From positions 969,159-1,033,158 of the forward strand of contig NW_017804109.1 of the NCBI RefSeq assembly GCF_001625305.1: DNA of 64,000 nucleotides. The letters are read 5' to 3'. Both the position numbers and the translations under genes were made by a program. A model generated the notes under the pieces. The model worked only from the letters and a program-made list of their open reading frames with translations. It searched no databases and was not told the origin of the DNA. This document shows, piece after piece, positions 1 through 10,685 of the stretch. Within the stretch, counting starts at the first letter, position 1. Each line of letters opens with the position of its first letter. This DNA comes from Branchiostoma belcheri (lineage: Eukaryota; Chordata; Leptocardii; Amphioxiformes; Branchiostomatidae).

Positions 1-240
1 CTCAAGTCCGGTCTTACGCAGCTTGCACACTTACCGGTGTGTCATGTCTAAAGGCAGTTTACCAGTTATGCGAAACAGACAAAGTGTCCCCCTTTCCCGT
101 GACAGAGGCCCCGAGCGTCGTCCTTCCCAAGAAGCACACGTACGTGACGTTCAGAACCCATCTTCGCATTTACTGCGGCGATTTATGTTCCGCCTAAGTA
201 CATCTCATAATCGACGATAAATCCGTCCATATTGCAATTT
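1..240. other. Window edge; diverged relative of the 6.8-8.0 kb array unit
   Basis: The first 78 bases resemble the unit of the 6805-8035 array. Both share a core of the form AGTC..GTCTTA..CAGCTTG, then GGTGTGT, then a CTAAA motif, then TTTACCAGTTA. This copy retains CpGs that the array copies have as TpG or CpA. No coding potential is supported; the 65-codon frame at 23-220 looks accidental. Confidence 0.5.
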
Positions 241-960
241 CACGTTAATGCGGCTCACCTTTGCCATGGGGGGTCACTCCGGAGTTAATACCCCGTCACA
301 GGCACACTCTCTGCATTAATTCCTCAACAAAAATATTTGTCTTCCTCCGCAGCCAAAATTTCCAATTTCAAACTTTTCCCATCGTCGGGCCTAATGACCC
401 CTTCTGGAAAAGACGCGCGCAGATGGAAATATGAACAATCAGAAGACGCCGGTAAAAGCGTATTTATTAAAATGCTAATGCCTGGCCTGGAGTAGCCATA
501 CGTACCTTCTAACGGGGGACTGTCGGGGCCCAAAAATGAAATGTTGTGCACTCCAATTACCCGGGAATTCTCCATTCAGACTCAGAGCAAATATAAATTA
601 TAGCTTCGTGCGCGGCACATTATATTGCGATATGAATTATAGGTATGAAACCATCACTGTGGCTAACCCAGCATGACAATGGGAAATACCAATAAGCTTT
701 CATTACTGTAATACAGGCCGTACAGAGGGATATATATTGGACAGAGGAACCACAGCCTAACTTCATTATGCCTACTGAAATATAGATGGCCACCACGGCA
801 AAAGTTAACTTTCTGAACTTTCGGGGCCGCGCGATGGACAGTCGGGGAAATTGGCGCTGACAGGCGGTAAGTTTGCTGGGAAGATGATGAGGAAATAACC
901 GGTTTAAAAACCGTGTACCTCCGCGATCTTTGGTCAGTTGTGGCAAATGTACTGTAAATT
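240..960. other. CpG-rich single-copy block, no supported gene
   Basis: High-complexity, CpG-containing DNA with short overlapping open frames on the minus strand, none with a recognisable domain. It may be conserved regulatory DNA; a cross-species alignment would decide. Confidence 0.4.
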
Positions 961-1385
961 CTCAAATAAAGTATGGGATGGTAATAAAATGTCCACCTGT
1001 CCAAATGAGTGTAGCTGGCTAAAGACTGTGGCAGAGTGGTATCAAAGAAAAAACAATTTCTGTTTTACATTTGTTTGTGTGTTTGCTTGGTTGTTCAGGA
1101 GGCAAACCCTAATTTGAACCAAAGCACAATGTGCACAGATACTACCATTTCATGAAGTCCAATGTCCATCATATTTAAGTAGACATAAGTTAGAACTTAA
1201 TCATCTTGACTTTTTTTTAAATCTCAATAACAGTTTTCATAATGATAATTGATCCTTTCTCTAAATTCTAAATAACGTCTGCTAACGTCTCAAAACCTGC
1301 CATTAACATTTAACAGTTACCTAGAGTCATGTCCTGGGGAATCAAATGATTTCATTAGCTCATTGGGTAATGCTACAATCTACTT
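960..1385. other. AT-rich stretch, nothing recognised
   Basis: AT-rich sequence leading into the tandem array at 1385. No gene, RNA or repeat structure is supported. Confidence 0.5.
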
Positions 1386-2410
1386 TTTGTGACAGCTTTG
1401 TGGCATTTTGTGTGGCCTGTCACATGATGTTACAATACTCATTGTGTTTCATTTAGCCAACTTGTTACATTGTCACACTGGTTAGTTTGTGTCACTGTCG
1501 TATTGCATTACCATCACCATGCTTCCAATTTTTATATTGCTACTTTGTGACATTATTAGATTTTGTCCTATACGGCGTATATACATTGTACATGAATGTT
1601 ACATTGTATCATTTCCACACCTCCGCATGTGTCTGGCTACTTTGTGGCAATCCTACAAAGCTGACACTCATTGTTACATTGTAACATCACAAGTCATCAT
1701 TCCATCCTCTCCCTTTGAAGTGGCAGTGTAGATATATGGCCACTTCTGTAGCATTGTTCTATCATGTAACAACTGATGTGCTGCACCTCTATCTGGCTAC
1801 ACTGTGGCAATCCTTCAACACAGCCTCTCATTGTGGCATTGTTACATCAACTTGTATTACATCATGTCAAGATGCCTATCCCTTTCAAGCTACATGTACC
1901 AGCCCAGATGATATTGCTACAACTGTTACAGTACATGTATGACAACTTTTACATTGTAAGCAACAACAGATACATGTCTGGCAACACTGTGGCAATCCTG
2001 TGACATTTGTGGCATTGTTACGTCATGTTACATCACATCACTTTCAGACAGACATGTGAGGCTACTTCTGTAGTATTGCTATATAGAGGCAATACTGTCC
2101 ACATCCATCTGGCTACTTTGTAGCAATGTTCCATCACGTCACATCACCCCCACACCTCAGTCAGGCCACACTGTGGCAATCCTGTGACAAAGCCACCATT
2201 GGTGACACTGTTACATCATGTTACATCACATCTCTTTCAGACATTGTTACTTTTGTAGCGTTGTTATTTCAGCCAATACTGTCTACATTAATCTGGCTAC
2301 CTTGTAGCACTATTACACCACCCCTACACCTCAGTCAGGCCACACTGTGGCGATCCCGCGACACAGCCAGCCTTTGTGACGTTGTAACGCCACGTTATAT
2401 GTGTCCCTTT
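1385..2410. repeat. Degenerate tandem array, 160-185 bp unit (GTGGCAATCC repeat)
   Basis: At least five units are marked by CTGTGGCAATCC-like cores at about 1644, 1804, 1989, 2173 and 2347, each followed by TTGTTACATC-type sequence. The last unit (2338-2410) reads GTGGCGATCCCGCGACA where the others read GTGGCAATCCTGTGACA. It keeps CpGs the others have lost and runs straight into single-copy DNA. The open frames across the array are repeat artefacts. Confidence 0.85.
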
Positions 2411-2760
2411 TGAGGAGTAGCGAGCGGGCAGTGTAGCAGCAGTAGTAGCGGTACAGATGGATTGCCTGTGGCGCCTCCAGCAGGGTGTTAATGAGCTGGC
2501 TCGCACGGGGGCCAAAGGAGCTAATTACTTTGATATAGTAGGTTCACACGCACGGGTAGTTAGAGGTGATCAGTCATCGAGTCCCAATTAGGACAATTAT
2601 CTGTGATTTATATGCGACCGTTGACAAGCCTGCCCCCCTCCCGCATGCAGATGAAGCCCGCTCCCATTGATCTGCAGTTTCCCAGGCATCTATCCCGCGT
2701 TAATTATAGCCCCCGCGCGCGGGCTGATACAAAGGGCTGAGGGAGACACGGGTGGAGTGG
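2410..2760. other. CpG-rich single-copy block
   Basis: Complex sequence with CpG-rich patches such as CCCCGCGCGCGGGC near 2710, and no convincing ORF. Its right edge (about 2724-2790, with AGACACGGGTGGAGTGGTTA) is duplicated at 2863-2945, where the GAATGAGT microsatellite begins. Confidence 0.45.
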
Positions 2761-2799
2761 TTAGGGTACAGGGGTGTATGGGACATAAACTGGGGCTAT

Positions 2800-3315
2800 T
2801 TGCTGGGAGAGTGAATGAATGAATGGCTGAGTAAGTGAGTGAATGAGTGAGTGAATGAATGACTGGGACTGCTACAAAGGCCTGGTGGAGACACGGGCAG
2901 AGTGGTTAGGGTACAGGTGTAAGGGGGATTGTATGGGACATTAACTGCCACAAAAATGAATGAGTGAATGAATGAATGACTGAATGAGTGAATGAATGAG
3001 TGAGTTATGAGAGAGTGGCAGGTGTGTGGGTGAGGTAAATATCTGGTGGGGAAAATGAATTTGTGAGTAAATGAGTGAAAGAATGGTTGGATGAGTGAGT
3101 GAGTGAGTGAGTGAGTGAATGAGTGAGTGAGTGAGAGTAAATATGTACAGTAGGTGTTAAGAGAACATGGGACACTGATACAAATATCTGCTGAATGAAA
3201 TTGTGAATGAATGAATGAATGAATGAATGAATGAATGAATGAATGAATGAATGAATGAATGAATGAACGAATGAACGAATGAATGAATGAATGAATGAAC
3301 GACTGAACGAATGGC
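2800..3315. repeat. GAATGAAT/GAGTGAGT microsatellite with interspersed duplicated segments
   Basis: Long runs of GAAT and GAGT tetranucleotides, densest at 3190-3300, separated by two or three diverged copies of a non-repetitive segment from the edge of the preceding block. The reverse strand reads as a Ser-His-Phe-Ile repeat frame, which is not a real protein. Confidence 0.9.
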
Positions 3316-3319
3316 TCAC

Positions 3320-4080
3320 CTTTTATCCTACAGTCACCTTAAAGGAATGTTCTTGTTTGAAGTCTTACTCTGTTTAAAGAAATCAATAGTTTGGAACAGT
3401 CTTTTATCATAGAAAAACACAAAATAGGATAACACTTATACCTTCCTAAACCTTGAAGCTCAAAGAAAAGCCCTAACCAGGTAGCTTCTCTCACAATTAC
3501 CATTGGATCACATCAATCAAATGCTTTCCGCTGTCGAAATCTGTAAAAATCTTTCCAACCTTTGGAATTCTTTATTTTCTTTTTGCTATCTTATGCCATC
3601 AGTGCAATCTTTCATATGTATATATGTGCAACATTCATTTGTACATCTTTCAAATTTTCCTTTAATGACAATGTAGATTTGTTGGACTATCTACATAACT
3701 TATGAATATAAAGTATAAGTCAAAGTAATGTTTGTCTGTGGTCGACACATGTACATTCATTGCAATAACATTCGTTACAGAGAAGGGTCGACCATAAAAC
3801 AGACAATATCGCTACTATCTGTATGACACAACTTGAACAGCAACCGAAAAGTGCAACATAAATTGCTAAGAATGCATTAACATCGGATTAAATCGTTTCC
3901 CAGATACAAGAATTGAGGACCTAAGAATCAGATAGAGCAGAAATGGTGGTCATTTGTCCAGATTTGAGATGATTATGGCCTAAAAGCAAAAGTTTTACTT
4001 TTAAAAACATCAATAACATCAAACAGGTGTTTCACCAACACTGTGCGATCACCACGCCAAGGTTACCAAACTTTCTTCAA
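3320..4080. other. AT-rich stretch, nothing recognised
   Basis: Low-GC, mostly single-copy-looking sequence without a supported ORF, RNA or repeat. Confidence 0.5.
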
Positions 4081-4620
4081 TCAACCTCTCTGGCCAAAGC
4101 GCCACAAAAGCGGTATAAAACCGCGGAGAGTTATCGGCCGAATATTACGCCGCCGACACTCATATTCGGTGAGAGGAAACATGACGAATGGCGGCCATTA
4201 AGCACTTTTGCACAATTTGTCACAAAAGAGAGTCCCAACCCTGTTCTGGCAGCTAATAATTGGCCAGCCGAATGTGCGTCGATGCTTACGGGGATTTTCC
4301 GACCAGAGACGAAATCGATGCGGATTCCATCCAATTACGGGAAAGGACGGATTAAGCTTGTCATACCGAAGTTCTTAATATGAAATTTAAGCCGCTAACT
4401 TGCGCGATTTATGGACGGACAGCGCGGTATCGATGCAAGGGACGCAGAGATCCACTATCAGGGACTCTAAGGCCGGGATTAGGGTTCCTCAGCTAGCGTG
4501 TGAGGATCCGACGATTTCAGCCTTTTCTCACCGAGGAGAAGTACTTGGCCGAAATCCCCCCTTCTTCTCTGTCGTCTCAAAACTGAGGCAAAACGCATTT
4601 TTGGGATGATGTTTGGGGAT
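4080..4620. other. CpG-rich single-copy block
   Basis: Dense in CpG, with open frames on both strands (118 codons plus, 67 codons minus) and no domain. The symmetry of open frames suggests GC-rich non-coding DNA. It is a candidate regulatory element or non-coding exon. Confidence 0.4.
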
Positions 4621-5740
4621 TGGAAACCAGCAAGCTATAAACCAGAATCCGTGTGCGCTTGATAATGGAACAACAAGGATAGACCGGGGCGTCCGTAAGC
4701 TCCTGGTTGACAGTTCTGGAGCATCTTGTTGTCACTGTTAGGAGGGGGAAATTCCTTATAATTGCCTGTCATCATTCGCATGTGTGTTTTAGAGGTTAGA
4801 ACGACAGGCTTTTGCCCCAGTTTCATCATAATTATAAATTGGGCTGTCAAAGTGTGGATTTGAAAAGTTTTTTAAATACTTTGATACGGATACAGTAAAT
4901 AAATACCAAGGGACCAGACTACATTCATTCACAGTCCTCAGATTTTCCCTTCAAATGTCATTCAAAGCCAAACATGATTCTGTAAAACTAACACTCTTGC
5001 ATATACAGATTTTCATTAAGAAAAGGCTTTATTTTTACTATTTCTTACAATTGGTTGGATAGTCAGTCCAACATATCACTTAGTCTAGACTCACACATAC
5101 AAATGTATTTTGTATACTACAGTCACTAAAAACGAATCAAAATTAGCAAAAAAATAACGCAGTCCATCCTTCCGAAATTGTCTAGTTGGTACAATTACGT
5201 TTAAGGCTGCTGTCCAATTTGTCACAAATTATGGCTCTTTACCCCACAGAAGTTTTTTCTCTCCTACTAACTGGACCCAAGAGAGACGGCCCTTGCTTTA
5301 GCTATGGAGACTACCATTAGTCATAATTGTACAAGATTTGCAGTCTCTATTAAAGCCACAGTTTTTTTCTTCTTTAAAAGAGATGCATTTATTCGGAGCC
5401 AATACTTCATCCACAGCTTTCGTTTCCGGACAAGTCTTTAAATCAGTCGGCGAAAATCCATATTATTTTTCTTGTCCAGTCTGCAAGACAGATATAAGTG
5501 GTCTTTGTCGATACTTTAAACAACAAGAAACACAAAGAACAACTTAAAGACAGCCTACCCACACAGTAAGTTTGGACTGTTGGGAACAAATTAAAACTTT
5601 TCACGGACAAAAAGAGATATCTTGCTTGGTAACAGAAGATCTCCCAAATACAATAGCCTGCATTATCTTGCAAATTTGCCTGTACTGGACTACTGGTTCT
5701 GACTTCTATCCTTTAGTCTAATTATTTTACCGTAGGGACA
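4620..5740. other. Mostly AT-rich intergenic DNA
   Basis: No supported gene. The region is single-copy as far as can be seen within the window, apart from its right margin. Confidence 0.45.
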
Positions 5741-5744
5741 CCAT

Positions 5745-5845
5745 GGATGATTTGACAACTAGTTTTCTCCATCCTTCTTGGCTTTTTGTTCTCAATGTTT
5801 CACTTATTGTCTTTCCTGCCCATTCTCTGATTTTATCCTCCCATC
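5745..5845. repeat. Dispersed repeat, copy 1 (partner near 18210)
   Basis: A segment with TTGACAACTAGTTTT, TGTTTCACTTATTGTCTT and CATTCTCTGATTTTATCCTC matches 18210-18305 at reduced identity. It lies next to the 3' end of a CR1-like LINE and may belong to a transposable element. Confidence 0.6.
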
Positions 5846-5847
5846 TG

Positions 5848-6165
5848 TATCTGTATCTGTATCTGTATAGCCAGTATAACTGCCAATCGGCATATCACAC
5901 CAGCTTCTGTATCAGTATAGCCGGTATAACCGCCCTTCGGCGCAACACACCAGCTTTGCAGGCATGCGGCGCGGCGGCAGCTAGCTATATCACACCGAAC
6001 GACTTGTTACACCCAATCTTTGCACAACTAATTGCAGGAGTTGTTTAAAGCTTTCTAGAGATGATGCCCCAACTGTGCTTGGTGGGAACAAGTTCCAGTC
6101 TATGAGTATGATAGTTTTGGGGAATCTTTTTCCGTTGCCTACCCCTCTTTCTTCCTCACTGGCTG
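5848..6165 (-). mobile_element. CR1/L2-like LINE, 3' end of reverse-transcriptase ORF plus 3' tail
   Basis: Read on the minus strand, 6140-6020 encodes the C-terminal tail typical of CR1/L2-type ORF2: FPKTI, then WN..PPSTVGASSLESFK. It is followed by a 3' segment with TAGCTGCCGCCGCGCCGC, two 50-bp tail units (GGGCGGTTATACCGG core), and a terminal TACAGATACAGATACAGATG run. The copy is truncated at its 5' side, as is usual for target-primed insertion. Confidence 0.75.
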
Positions 6166-6380
6166 GCTGTTCCTTGCAGTTTTGCCTTAAATGATAGGGA
6201 CATGTGGCTTCACCAAATTGGTTTCCATTTCTTTAATGTGATTAGGAGGTCTTTGTACTGTATTGGTTGACATTAGTCAACACTTGATTAGATGGTCAAT
6301 GACTTGGAACAGATCAGTTAACATAATTGGCTCTTTATTCAAAGCTGAACAAGAGGAGAGCAAAACCTTACCTGCTTTAA
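6165..6380. other. AT-rich spacer
   Basis: Nothing recognised beyond an isolated donor-like CAGGTAAGG on the minus strand near 6370, without exon context. Confidence 0.4.
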
Positions 6381-6384
6381 CAGT

Positions 6385-6710
6385 GGATAATGGATAATAA
6401 GGTGGTCTTGTGGTTAATTTTGCGAATCTAAAGGTTCTGGGTTCGAATCCCTAGCAGGCCCTAATATATTGTGCCCTTGGGAAAGGCACTTTACACCTAT
6501 TTCATTCAATTCAGGTGAAAAAAATTTAGTCGAGTACCTAGCTTTGGTTAGGGACGTCATCTCAGATGGGATGTAAATCCAGAGGTCCTGTGTTTGACTT
6601 TGAGGAGGGCCACACCTTGAGCATGTTAAAGATCCCATCACACTTATCAAAAAGAGTAGGTGGATACTCGCAGTACTATGAGTGGATCAAACCTTACAGT
6701 CTGGTCTCAG
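6385..6710 (+). mobile_element. tRNA-derived SINE (family 1), near full length
   Basis: The head has an A-box-like TCTTGTGGTTAA near 6401 and a canonical B box GGGTTCGAATCC near 6440, so it derives from a tRNA with RNA polymerase III promoter elements. The body contains CCCTTGGGAAAGGCACTTTA and AAAGATCCCATCACACTTAT. The same body recurs at 7310-7375, 22215-22325 and 29160-29365, which marks it as a dispersed family. Confidence 0.75.
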
Positions 6711-6898
6711 GTTTGACATCTTGAATAGGTGATAGTCACCTGTTATCCTTCCACAAATGTGGTAAATCTTCATAAATAAATAAAAGAGACAAGGTGTATA
6801 CCAGTGTGAGTGGATCTAATGTTACAGTCCAGTCTTATCCAGCTTGTACCTACTGTATACAACTGGTGTGTTAGGCCTAAAAGGTGCTTTATCAGTTA

Positions 6899-6900
6899 CG

Positions 6901-6933
<33 letters not shown>

Positions 6934-7033
6934 CTTTATTGCTCAACAACTGTAACTGGTACAATGTATGGCAAAGAAGAAACAGGGGTAGATACATGAA
7001 CTATACTAAAATAGAATTCTAACAGAGCTGTAA
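6899..7033 (-). mobile_element. LINE 3' end with TTGA-repeat tail, copy 1
   Basis: On the minus strand the element ends in AGTTGTTGAGCAATAAAG and then a (TTGA)n run, a poly(A)-signal-like AATAAA followed by a microsatellite tail typical of many LINE 3' ends. Further copies lie at 7415-7548 and 56272-56400. Confidence 0.7.
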
Positions 7034-7309
7034 GTCTAACGTGATACAAACAAAACGGCCTTAGTACTTAGCCCATTTGGGCTGGAAGGTGCAGGAAAGG
7101 TCTTACGATCGTTAACTACCAAACAACCCGGGCAAACGGCATATAACCTTACAGTTCAGTCTAGCACAGCTTGTACCTACTGTACAGAACTGGTGTGTTA
7201 GGCCTAAAAGGTACTTTACCAGTTACGTGATACAAACAAAACGGCCTTTGTACTTAGCCCATTTGGGTCTTGCTGTACAATGTAGTTTGACATTATGACA
7301 TACCTTAGG

Positions 7310-7375
7310 TTAAAGATCCCACCACACTTATCAAAAAGAGTAGGGGTCCTTCCCAGTGTGAGTGGACTACTGTAC
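7310..7375 (+). mobile_element. SINE family 1 fragment
   Basis: AAAGATCCCACCACACTTAT followed by CAAAAAGAGTAGGGGTCC matches the body of the SINE at 6385-6710. It is truncated on both sides within the local array. Confidence 0.65.
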
Positions 7376-7414
7376 ACAACTGGTGTATTAGGCCTAAAAG
7401 GTGCTTTACCAGTT

Positions 7415-7548
7415 ACGATCAATCAATCAATCAACTTTATTGCTCAACAACTGTAACTGGTACAATGTATGGCAAAGAAGAAACAACAAGGGTAAGATAC
7501 ATGAGCTACACTAAAATACAATTCTAACACAGTAACAGAGCTAGCCTA
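7415..7548 (-). mobile_element. LINE 3' end with TTGA-repeat tail, copy 2
   Basis: Same structure as the copy at 6899-7033, including the neighbouring local-array sequence, so it probably arose by tandem duplication rather than by a second insertion. Confidence 0.7.
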
Positions 7549-7754
7549 ACGTGACACAAACAAAACAGCCTTGTACTTAGCCCATTTGAGCTGGAAGGTG
7601 CCTGAAAGGTCTTACGATCGTTAACTACCGAACAACCCCAGCAAAAGCATACAACCTTACAGTTCAGTCTAGCACAGCTCGTACCTTCTGTACACAGCAG
7701 GCCTAAAAGGTGCTTTACCAGTTACACATGATACAAACAAAACGGCCTTGTACT

Positions 7755-7936
7755 TAGCCTCCATAGCATGCCAAAAACTGGGGGGTTGGGGGTCTTCAGG
7801 GTCTTTTATGTGTTATTTTCTGATTGCATATAGACAACATAGCCGGCCTGGTTGAATTACCCCCGTATTTTAGGCTAATAAGAAAACAGCCAAAGACCAC
7901 CAAACCCCCAGTTCTATAAGCCTGCTACGGAGGCTA
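7755..7936. mobile_element. MITE family B (TAGCCTCC termini), copy 1
   Basis: Termini TAGCCTCCATAGCA and TGCTACGGAGGCTA form an inverted repeat that extends inward about 45 bp with mismatches. It interrupts an array unit whose intact versions read CCTTGTACTTAGCCCATTT. Here CCTTGTACT precedes the element and GCTGTACTTAACCC follows it, consistent with a decayed duplication of about 9 bp. Confidence 0.8.
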
Positions 7937-8110
7937 GCTGTACTTAACCCATTTGGGCTGGAAGGTGCAGGAAAGGTCTTACGATCCTTAACTACCGAAC
8001 AACCCGGGCAAAAAAGGCATGCACAGCGACACATCGGTCACACCACTAAGCCGGCAGATTCCGCCGTGACCACTTTACGAGACGTATTTTCGCACGAAGC
8101 CATCTCTGAC

Positions 8111-9775
8111 AAATCCTCCCGGACAGTTTTACTGTGAGATCCACACGACAATGCCAACCCCAGCACTCGTTTCAGCCCCCTAAATCCTGGAGCTGTGCAG
8201 GGATAACTGTTGACCCTGGTGTGACTAGAGTTAGAGTCAGGTACGACTCAGGGCCTTTATGGAGGTGATTACTGTCCTGTCATTGGAGTTACAGGTACAA
8301 ATGTCTCTCAGGCCGCGCTGTGAGCACAAAGGTGGCACTCTCCAAGCAGAGGTTTGGGTTTCAGCGAGTTTTTGACATGATTTTAGGCAATTCTTTTAGT
8401 CACAATCATAAGTAACATGTGCACGAAGGGAACTATTATCCCTTTCCAACACATACTAGTAACCAAAACACAAAATGACATACATTTTTTTGTCACTTGT
8501 ATTTTAAGCATTTTAAGGTGCTTTTTTTTTGTCCAACATTTTAACATTTTTTTTAACCCCAGGCTAACTTTTGAGTGGCAAATGGATACTGCCCTACCAA
8601 TGATACCAATATTATCTTGCCAATTTGATACTGTCTTGCAACCACTTAGATGATTGGAGATTACAAAGGTACAAATCCTCCCGGACAGTTTTACTGTGAG
8701 ATCCACACGACAATGCCAACACCGAGCACTCGTTTCAGCCCCCTAAATCCTGGAGCTGTGCAGGGATAACTGTTGACCCTGGTGTGACTAGAGTTAGAGT
8801 CAGGGCCTTTATGGAGGTGATTACTGTCCTGTCATTGGAGTTACAGGTACAAATGTCTCTCAGGCCGCGCTGTGAGCACAAAGGTGGCACTCTCCAAGCA
8901 GAGGTTTGGGTTTCGGCATGTTTTTGACATGCTTTTAGGCCATTTTTTTAATTCACAATCATATTAAGTAACGTGTGCATGAAGGAATTATTATCCTTTT
9001 CCAACACATAACGAAAACACAAAATGACATATATATTTTTTTTTTTTGGTCACTTGTATTTTAGGCATTTTTGAAGGGCTTTCTTTTTTGTACTGATATC
9101 TTTTTTTATGCCAGCCAAACTTTGAGTAGCAAATGGATATGGCCCTACCAATGATATCAATATTATCTTGCCAATTTGATACCGTTTTGCAACCACCAGA
9201 TGATCTGCTTGGAGATTAAAAAGGTACAAATCCTCCCGGACAGTTTTACTGTGAGATCCACACGACAGTGCCAACACCGAGCACTCATTTCAGCCCCCTA
9301 AATCCTGGAGCTGTGCAGGGATAACTGTTGACCCTGGTGTGACTAGAGTTAGAGTCAGGTACGACTCAGGGCCTTTATGGAGGTGATTACTGTCCTGTCA
9401 TTGGAGTTACAGGTACAAATGTCTCTCAGGCCGCGCCGTGAGCACAAAGGTGGCACTCTCCAAGCAGAGGTTTGGGTTTCAGCAGGTTTTTGACATGATT
9501 TTAGGCAATTTTTTTATTCACAATCATAAGTAACATGTGCATAAAGGAACTATTATCACTTTCCAACACATTACTAGTAACGAAAAACACAAAATGACAT
9601 ACATGTTTTTATGTCACTTGTATTCTAGGCATTTTTAAAGGGCTTTTTTTTTTTGTGCAACATCTTTTTTAACCCCAGACTAACTTTTGGGTGGCAATTG
9701 GATACTGCCTGGCCAATTTGATACTGTCTTAAGCTTGCAGCCACCAAATGATCTGCTTGGATATTACAAAGGGGT
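8111..9775. repeat. Three-copy tandem array of about 555-562 bp, each with an embedded MITE
   Basis: Units begin with AAATCCTCCCGGACAGTTTT at 8111, 8673 and 9228. The first ~230 bp of each is conserved and GC-richer. The second part (about 8341-8665, 8888-9217 and 9456-9763) starts CTCCAAGCAGAGG and ends in TCTGCTTGGAG-like sequence, so it is a family C MITE carried in the unit. AT-rich linkers differ more than the unit heads. Confidence 0.88.
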
Positions 9776-10063
9776 GGCATTATTAAAGACACTGATATAC
9801 ATGTAACATTGACGGTGGAACTACATTGCTCAGTACATGTATACAGTATAGATCAATAACATCTATGTTGTAGCTGTGCAGGGATAACTGTTGAACAGGC
9901 CAGGCTAGCAATGCCTCTTTTGGATCACAGGTAGTCCTAGGGTTCGAATCCCAGCTACAGTAGGATTTTAATCCGCACAGAAGTCATAATCCAAAAGTTA
10001 TCAAAAACAATTTATTAAAATTCTGCATTCCTTAGCAACTTGGAGACTTCTTTTTTTCTAAAA
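9776..10063. other. Spacer with a tRNA-like SINE remnant
   Basis: A B-box-like AGGGTTCGAATCCCAGCT lies near 9940-9957, preceded by a poor A-box region. It does not fold into an obvious complete cloverleaf and is best read as a decayed tRNA-derived SINE head. Confidence 0.45.
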
Positions 10064-10290
10064 CTGTCCAAATCCTGCAAGACAGTCTTATTTAAGACCC
10101 ACCCAACACTGCTAACCTTTGCTAACGCTCGTTTCAACCCTTTAAAGTGTTTATCTGCCTATGGACAGCTCTTAACTTAACCCTAGTGTAGCTACAGATA
10201 GCTACGTTATGACACAACTTTACTGTGACAGTCACTATTTAGTCGTCAGTGTTACTGGCACAAATTCCTCTTGAGCAACAGTATATTGTT
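10064..10290. repeat. Highly diverged fourth copy of the 556-bp array head
   Basis: TCCAAATCCTGCAAGACAGT, CTCGTTTCAACCC and TCAGTGTTACTGGCACAAAT line up in order with the unit heads at 8111, 8673 and 9228, but at clearly lower identity and without the MITE. It is either an old relative or the ancestral locus of the array. Confidence 0.6.
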
Positions 10291-10685
10291 AAAAATGCAG
10301 CTATAACATTGACGATGTCATATGTACATGGCAAAGTTCAAAAATTAAGTAAAGGCATAAATTTTGTGTTTGTCTAAAGCTATAAAGGTGGATTTTGTAC
10401 ATTTTGAGTTTTGAATATACTAGTAAGCTCTCTATATAACTGTAGGAAAGCTTACAGTGTCCCTGTACTTTTTTATGGTTCTTTAAGTTTTATGTGTTAA
10501 AAGCCTAATAATGCATTGTTAGCATGTTACATGTAGTAGATTTGATTGACACATATCATAAGTTTGATGGACAGATGTCATTACCTTGGTTAGGGTGCTA
10601 ATTTACAGATCCCATATTCCTTAATTCTGCCCTTAATTCAGTTAAGGCCACAACAATTTAATTTTCTGTTTCTGCACTGCTTCAA
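10290..10685. other. AT-rich spacer, nothing recognised
   Basis: No supported gene or repeat. Confidence 0.4.

Larger units (their letters stand above)
6805..8035. repeat. Compound local tandem array carrying nested LINE and MITE insertions
   Basis: Four or so units share CAGTCTAGCACAGCTTGTAC, GGTGTGTTAGGCCTAAAAGG and TTGTACTTAGCCCATTTGGG, beginning near 6817, 7140, 7372 and 7655. Two units contain a minus-strand LINE 3' end after GTTACGA, one carries a SINE fragment and one is split by a MITE. The intact units show the pre-insertion sequence. Confidence 0.8.

Noticed and set aside
3005-3319. 104-codon Ser/His/Phe/Ile-rich frame
   Set aside because: Reverse strand of a GAAT microsatellite.
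6390-6460. Functional tRNA gene
   Set aside because: A and B boxes are present but the stems do not pair and the segment continues into a SINE body found elsewhere.
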